A DNA stretch of 64,000 nt, from NCBI RefSeq assembly GCF_027568515.1, contig NZ_JANKZF010000019.1:26945-90944 (forward strand), in the 5' to 3' direction. Below are positions 1 through 8,306 of the stretch, one piece after another. Position 1 is the stretch's first letter; each line of letters begins with the position of its first letter. The notes below the pieces were generated by a model, which did not search any database, was not told the origin of the DNA, and saw only the letters and a list, made by a program, of their open reading frames with translations. The DNA is from Arthrobacter sp. HY1533 (GTDB taxonomy: Bacteria; Actinomycetota; Actinomycetes; Actinomycetales; Micrococcaceae). The position numbers were made by a program, and so were the translations under genes.

Positions 1-335
1 TTGCCCACGGCCTGGTGTTCATTTCTTACGTCTCAACTGCTGTTTTGGTGGGCCTGAACCAGCGCTGGCCCAAGAGGCAGATCACGGGAGCCGCCTTCAC
101 GGCGTTTGTGCCCTACCTGACCATCCCCTTTGACCGCTGGCTGGAGAAGAACAACAAGCTCGACGGCGAATGGCGCACCGCCGCAACCGACCACCCGCGC
201 GACTCACACTGGGTCCAGGTGGTGCTGCGCTGGATGCTCAACCGGCCCGTGCTGCTGGGTGTGCTGTTCGTGGTGTTCGTTGGCGGCATCATGGCCACCA
301 TGCTGTTCATTGGCCCTCCCGGCGGCCGCGCCTAG
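1..335 (+). CDS. DUF3817-family membrane protein, 3' part
   Basis: The frame is open from the window edge (codons in phase with base 3), so the N-terminus is missing; a GTG at 15 is probably internal. The visible 110 residues hold a hydrophobic segment, a basic stretch (NQRWPKR), a second hydrophobic segment ending in TIPFDRWLEKNN, a polar linker, and a C-terminal membrane helix (LLGVLFVVFVGGIMATMLFIG). This layout matches the small actinobacterial DUF3817 membrane proteins, whose function is unknown. The family call is from recognition of the pattern only. It ends 40 bases before the stop of a convergent gene. Confidence 0.6.
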   Translation, partial: AHGLVFISYVSTAVLVGLNQRWPKRQITGAAFTAFVPYLTIPFDRWLEKNNKLDGEWRTAATDHPRDSHWVQVVLRWMLNRPVLLGVLFVVFVGGIMATMLFIGPPGGRA

Positions 336-375
336 CACCCTTCGGCACCGGCGCGCGTGACTGTGCCGGACGCCC

Positions 376-1161
376 TCAGCCGGCGGTCCCGCTGCGGAAC
401 GCCACAAGCTGCGCCTGCATGTCCCAGTACGGTGTTGCGGCCGGGGCCGGGCGGCCATCGCGCAGGGCGTTGACGGCGTCCACGGCCGAGTCGACTGCCC
501 TCCTGTAGGGCAGGGACCCGGAGCTGACCCGCCTGACGCCAAGCCCGCCCAGCTCGGCCACCGTCAGGGACGGGTGGGCCAGCACATTGACCGGCAGTGA
601 GGTTCCCGCCGTGACCGCGCCGATGTCCGCGGCTGCGGCCAGGCCCGGGACAAAGATCCCGTCGGCACCGGCATCGGCGTAAATGCGGGCACGTTCCAGG
701 ACAGCATCCACCGTGGCTTGTTCGGCGAACCAGAAGTTGTCCACGCGGGCGTTGATGAACACGCCGGGATTGGCTGAGCGGACAGCGGCAATCTTGGCTG
801 CGAAGGTGCCTGCCTGAACGAGGTGGCCGTCCACGCTGTCCTCCAGGTTGACCCCGGCCACGCCCAGCGCTGCAAGCTCCGCCACGTAGTCGGCCACCTC
901 CGCCGGATCGGCGGAATAGCCGTCCTCAATGTCCGTGGTGACATGGACGTGGAGCGGGCCAAGTTGGGCGGCAAGGGCCATGGTGGCAGCCTTGCCGGAA
1001 TGGCCGCCGTCGGGCTGGCCTGCACTGGCGCAGATGCCAAAACTGGTGGTTCCCACGGCCGGGTAGCCGGCCGCGACGAAGGCAATGGCCGTGCCCACAT
1101 CCCAGGCATTGGGCAGCAGGAGCGGGGTGGTGCCGTGGTGCAGTTCCCGAAATGTGGCCAT
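376..1161 (-). CDS. Isocitrate lyase/PEP mutase family protein
   Basis: A 261-residue TIM-barrel enzyme of the PEP mutase/2-methylisocitrate lyase superfamily, which makes or breaks C-C or P-C bonds next to a carboxylate. Seen in the sequence: LLPNAWDVGTA near the N-terminus, the substrate/Mg loop TTDIEDGYS, GVNLEDS, FINARVD and a conserved GVRRVSSG near the C-terminus. The KKCGH-type catalytic loop of true isocitrate lyases is not visible, so this is one of the uncharacterised stand-alone members. I chose the ATG at 1161 because GGAAGGGG precedes it; the frame continues upstream without support. The real substrate cannot be told from sequence. Confidence 0.85.
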   Translation of the reverse strand: MATFRELHHGTTPLLLPNAWDVGTAIAFVAAGYPAVGTTSFGICASAGQPDGGHSGKAATMALAAQLGPLHVHVTTDIEDGYSADPAEVADYVAELAALGVAGVNLEDSVDGHLVQAGTFAAKIAAVRSANPGVFINARVDNFWFAEQATVDAVLERARIYADAGADGIFVPGLAAAADIGAVTAGTSLPVNVLAHPSLTVAELGGLGVRRVSSGSLPYRRAVDSAVDAVNALRDGRPAPAATPYWDMQAQLVAFRSGTAG

Positions 1162-1264
1162 GGCTGTTCCCCTTCCGGCGACAGGCAAATGTTGCCTTGC
1201 CGCACAGTCTACAAGGGGGTCCGGACACCGGGCTTGGGGGTGCGCCGCCAAACCAGCCCTCTCG

Positions 1265-2587
1265 TCAGGCCGCCTTGTTCGCCTTCCGCCCGGGTGCCGC
1301 AGGGTTGGTTTCGGCTGCGTGTGCCAGCATTTCCGGGGCCCGGGCAACCAGCAGCCATACGGGCAAAACGGCGAAGCACAGCAGTGGCAGCAGCTTGATG
1401 TCACCGGCAACCACCACGGCGATGAAGATGGCAATCCAGCCGTCCCGGGACACGGCCAGGACGGTGCCCAGCGCGCCGCAGGCAACGGCCAGCCCCAGCG
1501 GGACCTGCGGGAACAACGCATGGCAGAGCAGGCCCACGGCCACGCCGATGAACACAGCCGGGAAGATCCGGCCGCCCCGGAAGCCGGCCGTGGAGGCAAT
1601 GAGCAAGGCAAAGAGCTTGACCAGAATGATGGTTGCGATCTGCAGGGCCGTGAATTCCCCCGCCCGGTTCACGAGGTCCACCATCTGCGTGCTGCCCTTG
1701 AAGAGTGTCAGTGGCCCGCCCAGGGCGCCCAGCAGGCCCAGGAGCATGCCGCCGGCCGTGGTGTAGAGCAAAGGCCAGCGCAATTTGCGGAACGTTGCAT
1801 GGAACGGCTGGAACAGGACGGCGCCCAGCAACCCCACCAGGGCGGCGAGGCAGGCGATGGCCGCAGCGGCAGGCAGCAGCCCCAGCAGGGGTTCATCCAG
1901 CAGCGGCATGGCAGGTGACCGCAGCTGCTGGCCGCCCAGAAACAGCAGGGTCATCGAGGCGGTGCTGGCCGACAGGAGCGGCAGGAACAGCCTGTCCCAC
2001 AAGGCGCCGCCTGACTTGGCGGCCGCAACCACGCCGGTCAGAACCAGGATTGCGGCCACAGGGGTTCCAAAGAGCGCCCCAATGGTTCCCGCCGCGGTCA
2101 CCATGACCACCAGCTGGATCCCGATCTGCGGCCAGAACCGGTTGACCAGGGCAACGAGGATCGCGGTGTTGATGGCAATGATGGCCGACTCCGGGCCCAG
2201 GCTCACGCCGCCGGCCAGGCCCAGGATGGTCACCAACACCAGGCCGGGCACGGCGGAAAGCCGGAGTGGAGGTGCGATGAGGTCCACGGTGGCCGAGTCC
2301 CGGCCGCCGTGGCCAGGGACAAACGTGACAACCAGCCCGATGGCAAGCCCCGTGAGGGTGAGGACGCCGAAGATCCACCAGCCCGAGTCCGGTGAAATGC
2401 CAACCTGCCCGGGCAGGTGAACCCACAGCAGTTCCTGAAGCAGGTGGGCTGCCTCGTCCACCAGGAACAGGCACAGGGCCGACACCACGCCCACCAGGAT
2501 TGCCGGCAAGGACAATTGCAGCAGCGTCTTGATGGAGGGGGCGGCTTGTTCGTCCACGGTGTTCATCGTCCAAATGTACCCGAGCAC
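1265..2587 (-). CDS. ClC-family chloride channel/transporter
   Basis: An integral membrane protein of 440 residues with about ten hydrophobic segments, of the voltage-gated ClC fold that passes chloride or exchanges chloride for protons. The filter region reads GGVSLGPESAI, where many ClC exchangers have a Glu in GREGP; the Glu is shifted and preceded by Pro, so gating or proton coupling may differ. RGGRIFPAVFIG near residue 350 matches the second conserved selectivity loop. The GTG at 2587 has GGAGG five bases upstream, while the ATG at 2566 (MNTVDEQ) has none, so I take GTG. It lies 37 bases downstream of the antiporter gene and may be co-transcribed with it. Confidence 0.88.
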   Translation of the reverse strand: MLGYIWTMNTVDEQAAPSIKTLLQLSLPAILVGVVSALCLFLVDEAAHLLQELLWVHLPGQVGISPDSGWWIFGVLTLTGLAIGLVVTFVPGHGGRDSATVDLIAPPLRLSAVPGLVLVTILGLAGGVSLGPESAIIAINTAILVALVNRFWPQIGIQLVVMVTAAGTIGALFGTPVAAILVLTGVVAAAKSGGALWDRLFLPLLSASTASMTLLFLGGQQLRSPAMPLLDEPLLGLLPAAAAIACLAALVGLLGAVLFQPFHATFRKLRWPLLYTTAGGMLLGLLGALGGPLTLFKGSTQMVDLVNRAGEFTALQIATIILVKLFALLIASTAGFRGGRIFPAVFIGVAVGLLCHALFPQVPLGLAVACGALGTVLAVSRDGWIAIFIAVVVAGDIKLLPLLCFAVLPVWLLVARAPEMLAHAAETNPAAPGRKANKAA

Positions 2588-2623
2588 AATGGCCTCCAGA
2601 GGGCATGCCTGGCCCTCCGCCGG

Positions 2624-3817
2624 CTAGTCCAATTCGCTGTCAGCTTCCTTCAGGCTGCGCTGGCGGTGGAGGAGGGCAAGCAGGGGAAAGAGCAGCACCG
2701 AGAGCATGCCGGCGCCGATCAAGGCCGTGGCAATTCCCGAGGGAAGCAGGCCCCGCTCCCGGCCAATCGCGGTCACGGCAACGATGATGGGGAGCCCGGT
2801 GGCTGCGAACAGCACAATGGCACGCCTGTCCCGCGAGGTTGCCCCGGCGGGTGCAGCCAACAGGTTTGGCAGGCCACGGACCACCAGGAACAGGACCAGG
2901 AACAGCGGGACCAGTGCCAGGACCAGCGGATCGGCCAGCAGGGCGGCCAGGTCAAAGTCAACGCCCGTGTTGACGAAGAACACCGGGACCAGGAATCCGA
3001 AGGCGACGGCGTCGAGCTTGTGTTCCACAACCTCCCGGTCGTGGTGGCCTGCCCCTGCGATCAGGACGCGCCACAGCACCCCCGCCGCAAAAGCGCCAAG
3101 GAGCATGTCCAGGCCGAAGGCGACGCTAAGGCCCACCAGCAGTGCCAGGATCAGCAAGACCAGGCGCACGGCAAACTGGCCGCTGGTGTGCAGGGTGAGG
3201 TTGACCATGCGGTGGATCGCCTTGTTGCTGCCGCGGCCGGTGAGCCAGACGGCGGTTCCGGAGATGAGCACAAAGCCCACCAGGACAACCAGGGAGGGCC
3301 CCAGGTTGCGGCCGCTGAGGAACAGTGAAATGGCCAGCAGTGGGCCGAATTCACCCACTGTGCCGATCGCCGTGACAGCCTTGCCGAACGGCGTCGAAAG
3401 TTCCTTGGCATCGCGCAGCACGGGCAGCAGCGTGCCCAACGCGGTGGAAGCGAGTGCCACGCCAATGAAGACCCCTGCCGCCGGAGTCGGGGCCAGCAGG
3501 ATGCCGGCAACCAGCCCACCGCCGAGCGAAATGAGCCACGCCAGGCTGGCGCGGTTGAGGGGGCGGCCCTTGATGGCAGCAAAGTCAATCTCGTTGCCGG
3601 CCATGAAGAACAGCATGGCCAGGCCCAGGTCCGCCAGCACCTTGACGAACTCCGTCGGCTCCGCCCAGCCGAGCACGCTGGGGCCGATGATGATGCCCAG
3701 GACAATCTCAAAGACCACCAGCGGAACCTTGGCGACCTTGCCCACCGCCGCGGCGAGCAGGGGAGCGGCCGTGGCCACGAGGGGAATGAGGAGCAGGCTG
3801 AGCAGAAGATCATTCAC
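2624..3817 (-). CDS. Cation:proton antiporter, CPA2 (KefB-like) family
   Basis: A 397-residue membrane protein with about twelve hydrophobic segments covering only the Na+/H+ exchanger domain; no TrkA-N or TrkA-C regulatory domain follows, so it is shorter than KefB/KefC. Visible family features include FFMAGNEIDF in the early helices, ALASTALGTLLPVLRD, the ND-like region TVGEFGPLLAISLFL, and VPVFFVNTGVDFDL. It probably exchanges K+ or Na+ for H+ at the cytoplasmic membrane. The GTG at 3817 has GAAGGAA upstream and gives a start directly before the first membrane helix; the frame runs on to 4663 only because the opposite strand is coding. Likely an operon with the downstream ClC gene. Confidence 0.88.
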   Translation of the reverse strand: MNDLLLSLLLIPLVATAAPLLAAAVGKVAKVPLVVFEIVLGIIIGPSVLGWAEPTEFVKVLADLGLAMLFFMAGNEIDFAAIKGRPLNRASLAWLISLGGGLVAGILLAPTPAAGVFIGVALASTALGTLLPVLRDAKELSTPFGKAVTAIGTVGEFGPLLAISLFLSGRNLGPSLVVLVGFVLISGTAVWLTGRGSNKAIHRMVNLTLHTSGQFAVRLVLLILALLVGLSVAFGLDMLLGAFAAGVLWRVLIAGAGHHDREVVEHKLDAVAFGFLVPVFFVNTGVDFDLAALLADPLVLALVPLFLVLFLVVRGLPNLLAAPAGATSRDRRAIVLFAATGLPIIVAVTAIGRERGLLPSGIATALIGAGMLSVLLFPLLALLHRQRSLKEADSELD

Positions 3818-3970
3818 GGCGGGTTCCTTCAGCTGGCGGGCTGGTTCAGCCTCCAGTCTGGCAGTAGGACCGGCCCCGGGCCATGGTCGCCTGGCTGCCG
3901 GGCCGTGTCCAGGCTCGTTGCACGCCACTCCACCGGAAGCGTATTCTCCGAATAGACACAGGGAGACCAG

Positions 3971-4987
3971 ATGCCTGAACGCGTGCTTGTTACGGGAGGA
4001 ACCGGCTTCGTTGCCGGGTGGTGCATCGTGGAGCTGCTGCGGCGCGGATATGACGTGCGCACCACCGTGCGGAGCCTGGGCCGGACCGGCGAGGTGCGCG
4101 CTGCCGTTGCCACAATGGTTGATCCGGGGGAGCGGCTCACCTTTGCCGTCGCCGACCTCAGCGTCGATGAAGGCTGGGATGCGGCCGTGGCCGGCATTGA
4201 CTATGTGCTGCATGTGGCATCGCCCCTGGGCGCCGAGACCTCGCGCGACCCGGAGGCACTGATCGGGCCGGCCCGCGACGGCACGCTTCGGGTGCTGCGC
4301 GCAGCAGTGCGGCAGGGGGTCAAGCGCGTGGTCATGACCTCGGCAGCGAACGCGGCCAGTCCGTCGTCGTACACGGACGACGGCGTGACCGATGAATCGC
4401 TGTGGACCGACCCGGACGATCCCACCTTGACCCCGTACCGCAGGTCCAAGACCGTGGCCGAGCTGGCGGCCTGGGATTTCATGGCCGGGCAGCCCGGGAC
4501 CACGCTGGCCACGATCCTGCCCGGGGCCGTGTTGGGGCCGGTCCTGTCCACCGCCAACCTGGGGTCGGTGCAGATCGTCGCGCGCATGCTGGGTGGAAAG
4601 ATGCCCGGCAGCCCGCGCATCGGACTGGAAATTGTCGACGTGCGGGACCTGGCGGACATCCACATCCGCGCCATGACCTCCCCCGAGGCCGCGGGGCAGC
4701 GCTTCTTGGCCACGGGAGAATTCACCTGGATGCGCCAGATGGCACTGCAGCTCCGTGCCGCGCTGGGAGCGCAGGCGTACAAGGTGCCAACCCGCCAGCT
4801 GCCCGATTTCCTGGTGCGCATCTCAGCGTTGTTTGACCCGCCGCTGCGGTCCATCACGGTCTCCCTGGGGCGGCGCAACCGGCACAGCACCGACAAGGCC
4901 ACGCGGGTGCTTGGCTGGCAGCCGCGGCCGGCGGAACAGGCCGTCGTGGACTGCGCCAGGAGCCTGATCGAGTGGAAAGTGGTCTGA
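3971..4987 (+). CDS. NAD-dependent epimerase/dehydratase (extended SDR)
   Basis: A 338-residue extended short-chain dehydrogenase resembling the dihydroflavonol-4-reductase/aldehyde reductase group. The N-terminus carries the dinucleotide-binding GGTGFVAG motif, followed by TTVRS, VLHVASPLG and the catalytic YRRSK (Tyr-x-x-x-Lys). The ATG at 3971 is preceded by AGGGAGA. Such proteins reduce aldehydes or ketones with NAD(P)H; the substrate is unknown. It diverges from the antiporter operon across a 150-base gap and looks like a single-gene unit. Confidence 0.88.
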   Translation: MPERVLVTGGTGFVAGWCIVELLRRGYDVRTTVRSLGRTGEVRAAVATMVDPGERLTFAVADLSVDEGWDAAVAGIDYVLHVASPLGAETSRDPEALIGPARDGTLRVLRAAVRQGVKRVVMTSAANAASPSSYTDDGVTDESLWTDPDDPTLTPYRRSKTVAELAAWDFMAGQPGTTLATILPGAVLGPVLSTANLGSVQIVARMLGGKMPGSPRIGLEIVDVRDLADIHIRAMTSPEAAGQRFLATGEFTWMRQMALQLRAALGAQAYKVPTRQLPDFLVRISALFDPPLRSITVSLGRRNRHSTDKATRVLGWQPRPAEQAVVDCARSLIEWKVV

Positions 4988-5068
4988 GCGGCTGAGGTCA
5001 AGTCGCCCCAGCCCGCCGGGCAACGGCTTTCTAGTGAGTCGTAGCTCCCTACGGCCCGGGTGTCATGA

Positions 5069-5117
5069 TTACGCAACAATCCATTGCCCTTATTATGGTT
5101 AGGTTAGCCTTTCCTCT
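5069..5117 (+). promoter_or_regulatory. Promoter with IdeR/DtxR-type iron box
   Basis: TTACGC (5069-5074), a 16-base spacer and TATTAT (5091-5096) make a plausible promoter. The 19 bases at 5099-5117 match the palindromic DtxR/IdeR consensus TTAGGTTAGSCTAACCTAA at about 15 positions (left half TTAGGTTAGC is perfect). The operator overlaps the expected transcription start, as in iron-repressed promoters. This suggests induction of the following small ORF and membrane protein under iron limitation. Confidence 0.65.
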
Positions 5118-5196
5118 TGTCGCCTGGCGTGGCCGGTGTCGGAGCTGACGCAGCCCCACTTCGTTGACCCCATCACTTGCACGGAAAGAACAACCA

Positions 5197-5271
5197 TGAA
5201 CAAATCCTCCATGCCGCAGTGCACAGGGTGCCCCAGCCAGGGAAATGCGGTGCGGTCCCATGGGCGCTAAA
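5197..5271 (+). CDS. Small CxxC peptide, 24 aa, coupled to membrane gene
   Basis: An ATG at 5197 preceded by GGAAAG opens a 24-residue frame (MNKSSMPQCTGCPSQ then GNAVRSHGR) with one CxxC pair. Its stop (5269-5271) lies inside the first codons of the following membrane protein, so the two would be translationally coupled. It may be a metal-binding micropeptide or only a leader ORF that sets translation of the next gene. I know of no named family. Support comes from the ribosome site, the iron-box promoter upstream and the overlap. Confidence 0.45.
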
Positions 5272-5877
5272 TTGTTGAGTCCGCCATCCGGAGCCGAAGC
5301 GTTGGGTGCCGGGCTGTCCGGACAGCTGCCGAACCAGTCCCGCGTCCGGCTGTTCCTCTGTGGCTGCCTGTGCGTGGCCGGGTGGCTGGCCGCCGTTGCT
5401 TTCGGCTACTACGTGGACGCGGGCCAGGAATTGCACCGCATTGGTCTTGCCGTGCACATCCTGGCCCTGGTCCTCTCGTTCGGGACCATACTTGTGGTCG
5501 ACTGGCTGGGCTTCCTCTGGCTGCTGGGCAAGAAGGAGATTCATGAATCGGGCCGTCTTGAGGCGGCAGCCAAGCCGCTGATCTGGGGCGGCCTGGCCTT
5601 GATGCTGGTTTCAGGCGCATTGATCCACCCGGACCTGGCCAACCCCGTCACTGTGATCAAGTTGCTCTGCGTGCTGGTGCTCATGCTCAACGGGCTGGGC
5701 ATTGCCCCCGCCATGCATCAAATGTTGGCGCTGCCGCCCCATACACGCTTCGGTGAGATGGGCCGCCGCCTCAGGACCCGCCTCATGGTGGCCCTGACCA
5801 TTTCCCAGCTCTGCTGGTGGGTGGCGGTGTTGATTGGATTGGCCAACAGCACCGTCCGGCGGTGGCCAGGAAACTAG
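5260..5877 (+). CDS. Multi-pass membrane protein, iron-box regulated
   Basis: A 205-residue protein with five hydrophobic segments, at roughly residues 28-50, 62-92, 110-125, 132-156 and 175-196. Histidines lie near helix ends (HRIGLAVHILAL, APAMHQM) and could bind haem or metal, as in CopD-like or ferric-reductase-like membrane proteins, but I cannot assign a family. An in-frame ATG at 5245 is an alternative start; I prefer 5260 because it overlaps the upstream small ORF and begins MGAKLL just before the polar N-terminal tail. The iron box at 5099-5117 suggests a role in iron or haem handling; this is inferred from regulation only. Confidence 0.7.
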   Translation: MGAKLLSPPSGAEALGAGLSGQLPNQSRVRLFLCGCLCVAGWLAAVAFGYYVDAGQELHRIGLAVHILALVLSFGTILVVDWLGFLWLLGKKEIHESGRLEAAAKPLIWGGLALMLVSGALIHPDLANPVTVIKLLCVLVLMLNGLGIAPAMHQMLALPPHTRFGEMGRRLRTRLMVALTISQLCWWVAVLIGLANSTVRRWPGN

Positions 5878-6003
5878 TGGAAGCGGGGTTTGCACCGAGG
5901 TGCGCCTATCCGCCGGGCCAGTTCCCCGCCCAATCCGGGGTGATGCCTTGGCTGCCCGCCGGCTGGGTGGATAGGCTCGTGTCCAACGAGGAAGGACCTT
6001 GCC

Positions 6004-6858
6004 ATGAATACATCGATGCCCGATCTCGCCGTCACCGGATCAACGGGTGTGCTCGGCCGGCTTGTTGCGGGGCTCGTGGCGAACGCCGCAGTGCCGCAGC
6101 GGCTGCTGGTCCGCACGCCTGCCAAGGCACCGCAGTTGCCCGGGGCCACTGTCCACCCCTTCAGCTACGAGGACCGCGAGGCGTCGGTGCTGGCCTTGGC
6201 GGGCGCCGCCACGTTGTTCATGGTGTCCGCTCCTGAAAGCGAGGGCCGCTTGGGGCAGCACAGATCGTTCATTGATGCGGCCTCCGACGCCGGTGTGCGG
6301 CATGTGGTCTACACGTCCTTCCTGGGGGCGGCCCCGGATGCCACTTTCACCTTGGCCCGCGAGCACCATGCAACCGAGGAATACATCAAGTCCTCCGGGA
6401 TGGACTGGACGTTCCTGCGCGACAGCCTCTACATCGACTTCATGGACGCCCTCGTGGGGGACGACGGCGTCATCCGCGGCCCCGCGGGCAGCGGCCGGGC
6501 AGCCATCGTGGCCCGCGCCGACATTGCTGCCGTCGCGGCCGCCGTCGTGCTCAATCCGGAGGCCCACAGGAATGCCAGCTACGACCTCACTGGGCCCGAA
6601 TCGCTGCGGATGGAAGATGTTGCCTCCATCCTCAGCGCGTCCCGGGGCAGCACTGTCACCTTTCACGATGAAACGCTGCCTGAAGCCTATGCATCGAGGG
6701 AAAAGTGGGGCGCCCCTGACTGGCAGGTCGATGCCTGGGTGAGCACCTACACCGCCATTGCCTCCGGCGAATTGGCTGCGGTCACCGGCAACGTGGAAAT
6801 GATCACGGGCCGCAGGCCAGTCAGCCTTGCCGAGTTTCTTGCGGGCAAGGTGGGCTGA
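6004..6858 (+). CDS. NmrA-like NAD(P)-binding protein (SDR a5/a7 type)
   Basis: A 284-residue atypical SDR. The N-terminus has VTGSTGVLGRLV (GxxGxxG dinucleotide fold), then LLVRTPAK, a variable loop, VYTSFLGAAP and DWTFLRDSLYIDF. This is the pattern of NmrA/YtfG-type quinone oxidoreductases or redox-sensing proteins, which lack the classic YxxxK pair. The ATG follows GAGGAAGGAC. It stands alone between the membrane gene and a convergent RibD-like gene. Confidence 0.85.
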   Translation: MNTSMPDLAVTGSTGVLGRLVAGLVANAAVPQRLLVRTPAKAPQLPGATVHPFSYEDREASVLALAGAATLFMVSAPESEGRLGQHRSFIDAASDAGVRHVVYTSFLGAAPDATFTLAREHHATEEYIKSSGMDWTFLRDSLYIDFMDALVGDDGVIRGPAGSGRAAIVARADIAAVAAAVVLNPEAHRNASYDLTGPESLRMEDVASILSASRGSTVTFHDETLPEAYASREKWGAPDWQVDAWVSTYTAIASGELAAVTGNVEMITGRRPVSLAEFLAGKVG

Positions 6859-6890
6859 AGCCGGGTCCGCCCGGGTCCAGGGCTGGCCGG

Positions 6891-7484
6891 CTACTCATGC
6901 CCCCGGGCGCGTGTGTAGCTGAGCATGGCGACCCCGCTGGGGGTGGCAACTGTCCCCGTCAAGGTGAAATGGGCCGGAAGGCTGGCTTCGCCAAACATTC
7001 GCTTGCCCGCTCCAAGCACCACAGGAAAAACCAGCAGGCGGTACTCGTCCACAAGGTCGAGCCCGGCGAGGCCCCGAACCAGGGTGCCCGAACCAAAAAC
7101 GACCAGGTCGCCGTCGCTTGCCTCACGGAGGTGCCGGACGGCCGGCGCCAGCTCGCCCCGGACAGGATGGGAGTTCTGCCATGCAAGTGTCCCGGGCGAG
7201 GATGTGACAACGTACTTCGGCATCGCGTTCATGGCCGCGACCGCAGGCTCGGCAGGATCCGCCTGGGCCCAGGCGCCGGCAAATATGTCGTAGCTGCGGC
7301 GGCCCAGCAGCATTCCGGCCGCGGCGACCGTTTCCTGTTCCATGAAGTCGTTGACGGTTCCGTCGACGTAGGGCAGCACCCACCCGCCGTGTTCGAATCC
7401 GCCGTCGCGGTCCTCATCCGGCGACAACGGCGACTGGATCACTCCGTCCATGCTCAGGAAATTTACGACGGCGATGCGGCCCAT
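6891..7484 (-). CDS. Dihydrofolate reductase family protein (RibD C-terminal type)
   Basis: A 197-residue protein of the DHFR/RibD-C fold: RIAVVNFLSMDGVIQSP at the N-terminus, GRRSYDIF for the nucleotide site, KYVVTSS, DGDLVVFGSGTLVRGL and a C-terminal FPVVLGAGKRMF. These proteins bind NADPH; most members outside folate or riboflavin synthesis have unknown substrates. The ATG at 7484 is preceded by GGGAGG, whereas the longer frame to 7508 has no site. A second member of the same family is at 11159-11743. Confidence 0.88.
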   Translation of the reverse strand: MGRIAVVNFLSMDGVIQSPLSPDEDRDGGFEHGGWVLPYVDGTVNDFMEQETVAAAGMLLGRRSYDIFAGAWAQADPAEPAVAAMNAMPKYVVTSSPGTLAWQNSHPVRGELAPAVRHLREASDGDLVVFGSGTLVRGLAGLDLVDEYRLLVFPVVLGAGKRMFGEASLPAHFTLTGTVATPSGVAMLSYTRARGHE

Positions 7485-7658
7485 GCTGTTCCTCCCCAAA
7501 ACTCGCAATGTGCCTCCATGCTGCCATTGCCCGCCCCGGGGCCGTCAACCCCTAAGCCCCTGCGAATAGTTGAAGCTACAAGTAATGGTGTATCTTTGGA
7601 AGCAGGCCGGGTCTCTGCCCGTGGCCGCGAAGATGTCAGCAACCCCCAAGGAGTCCCC

Positions 7659-8306
7659 ATGAACACCACGCTGCGCGATGTGCGTTCCCCCGGCTGGGCC
7701 ACAAGTCCTTCCCCCAGCGAGGCCGTGCTGTTCCTCCACGGATTCGGTTCCAACGAACTGGACCTCGCCCCGCTGGCCCCTGCCCTCGGACTCGGGCTGC
7801 CTTGGGCATCACTGCGCGCGCCGCTTGAGCTGGGCAATGGGGGAGCGGCATGGTTTCAGATCACGACGCCGGGTGTCCCCGATGTTGCGCCGGTGCAACA
7901 GGCGACGGATGCCATCTGGGCGTGGATTGAGCAGAATGTGGATCCCGGGACACGCATCATCCCCATTGGCTTCTCACAGGGCGGCCTCATGGCCAGCCAG
8001 TTGCTGCGCACCCGGCCGGAGCGGGTGGTTGCCCCCGTTGTGCTCGGCGGATTTGTGCTCGGTGCCGAGCAGCCCGGGGACGGCCTCCTGGCTGCGCAGC
8101 GCCCTCCGCTTTTCTGGGGGCGCGGTGCCGAAGATGGTGTCATAGCTCCAGTGGCCATTGCCCGCACCAGCGAATTCCTCCCGAACCACACCGCGCTCAA
8201 TGAACGCATCTATCCCGGGCTGGGGCATGGCATCAACGCCGCCGAGCTCGCCGATGTGCGCGAATTCCTGGCCCTGGAAGTTGGCGCCCGCGCGGTGGCG
8301 GCATGA
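7659..8306 (+). CDS. Alpha/beta-hydrolase, carboxylesterase/phospholipase family
   Basis: A 215-residue alpha/beta-hydrolase of the YpfH/MhqD type. Oxyanion segment LFLHGFGSNELDL, nucleophile elbow GFSQGG (Ser), acid region GAEDGVI and histidine GLGHGIN are all present in order. The ATG at 7659 follows AAGGAG. The stop overlaps the next start by four bases (ATGA), so it is translated together with the flavin-dependent monooxygenase; in Bacillus, similar esterases pair with quinone or aromatic detoxification enzymes (established for MhqD/MhqE), which is a reasonable analogy only. Confidence 0.87.
   Translation: MNTTLRDVRSPGWATSPSPSEAVLFLHGFGSNELDLAPLAPALGLGLPWASLRAPLELGNGGAAWFQITTPGVPDVAPVQQATDAIWAWIEQNVDPGTRIIPIGFSQGGLMASQLLRTRPERVVAPVVLGGFVLGAEQPGDGLLAAQRPPLFWGRGAEDGVIAPVAIARTSEFLPNHTALNERIYPGLGHGINAAELADVREFLALEVGARAVAA

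Noticed and set aside
376..1611. A 411-codon frame extending the PEP mutase family protein
   Set aside because: The first 150 residues are a shadow of the ClC gene; ATG 1161 has a good ribosome site and the family length fits.
2624..4663. A 679-codon frame that extends the antiporter far upstream
   Set aside because: The extra 280 codons are antisense to the SDR gene and have no protein character; the GTG at 3817 with GAAGGAA is the real start.
6897..8306. A 469-codon plus-strand frame across the RibD-like gene
   Set aside because: Only the part from ATG 7659 is an alpha/beta-hydrolase; the rest is antisense to the minus-strand DHFR-family gene.
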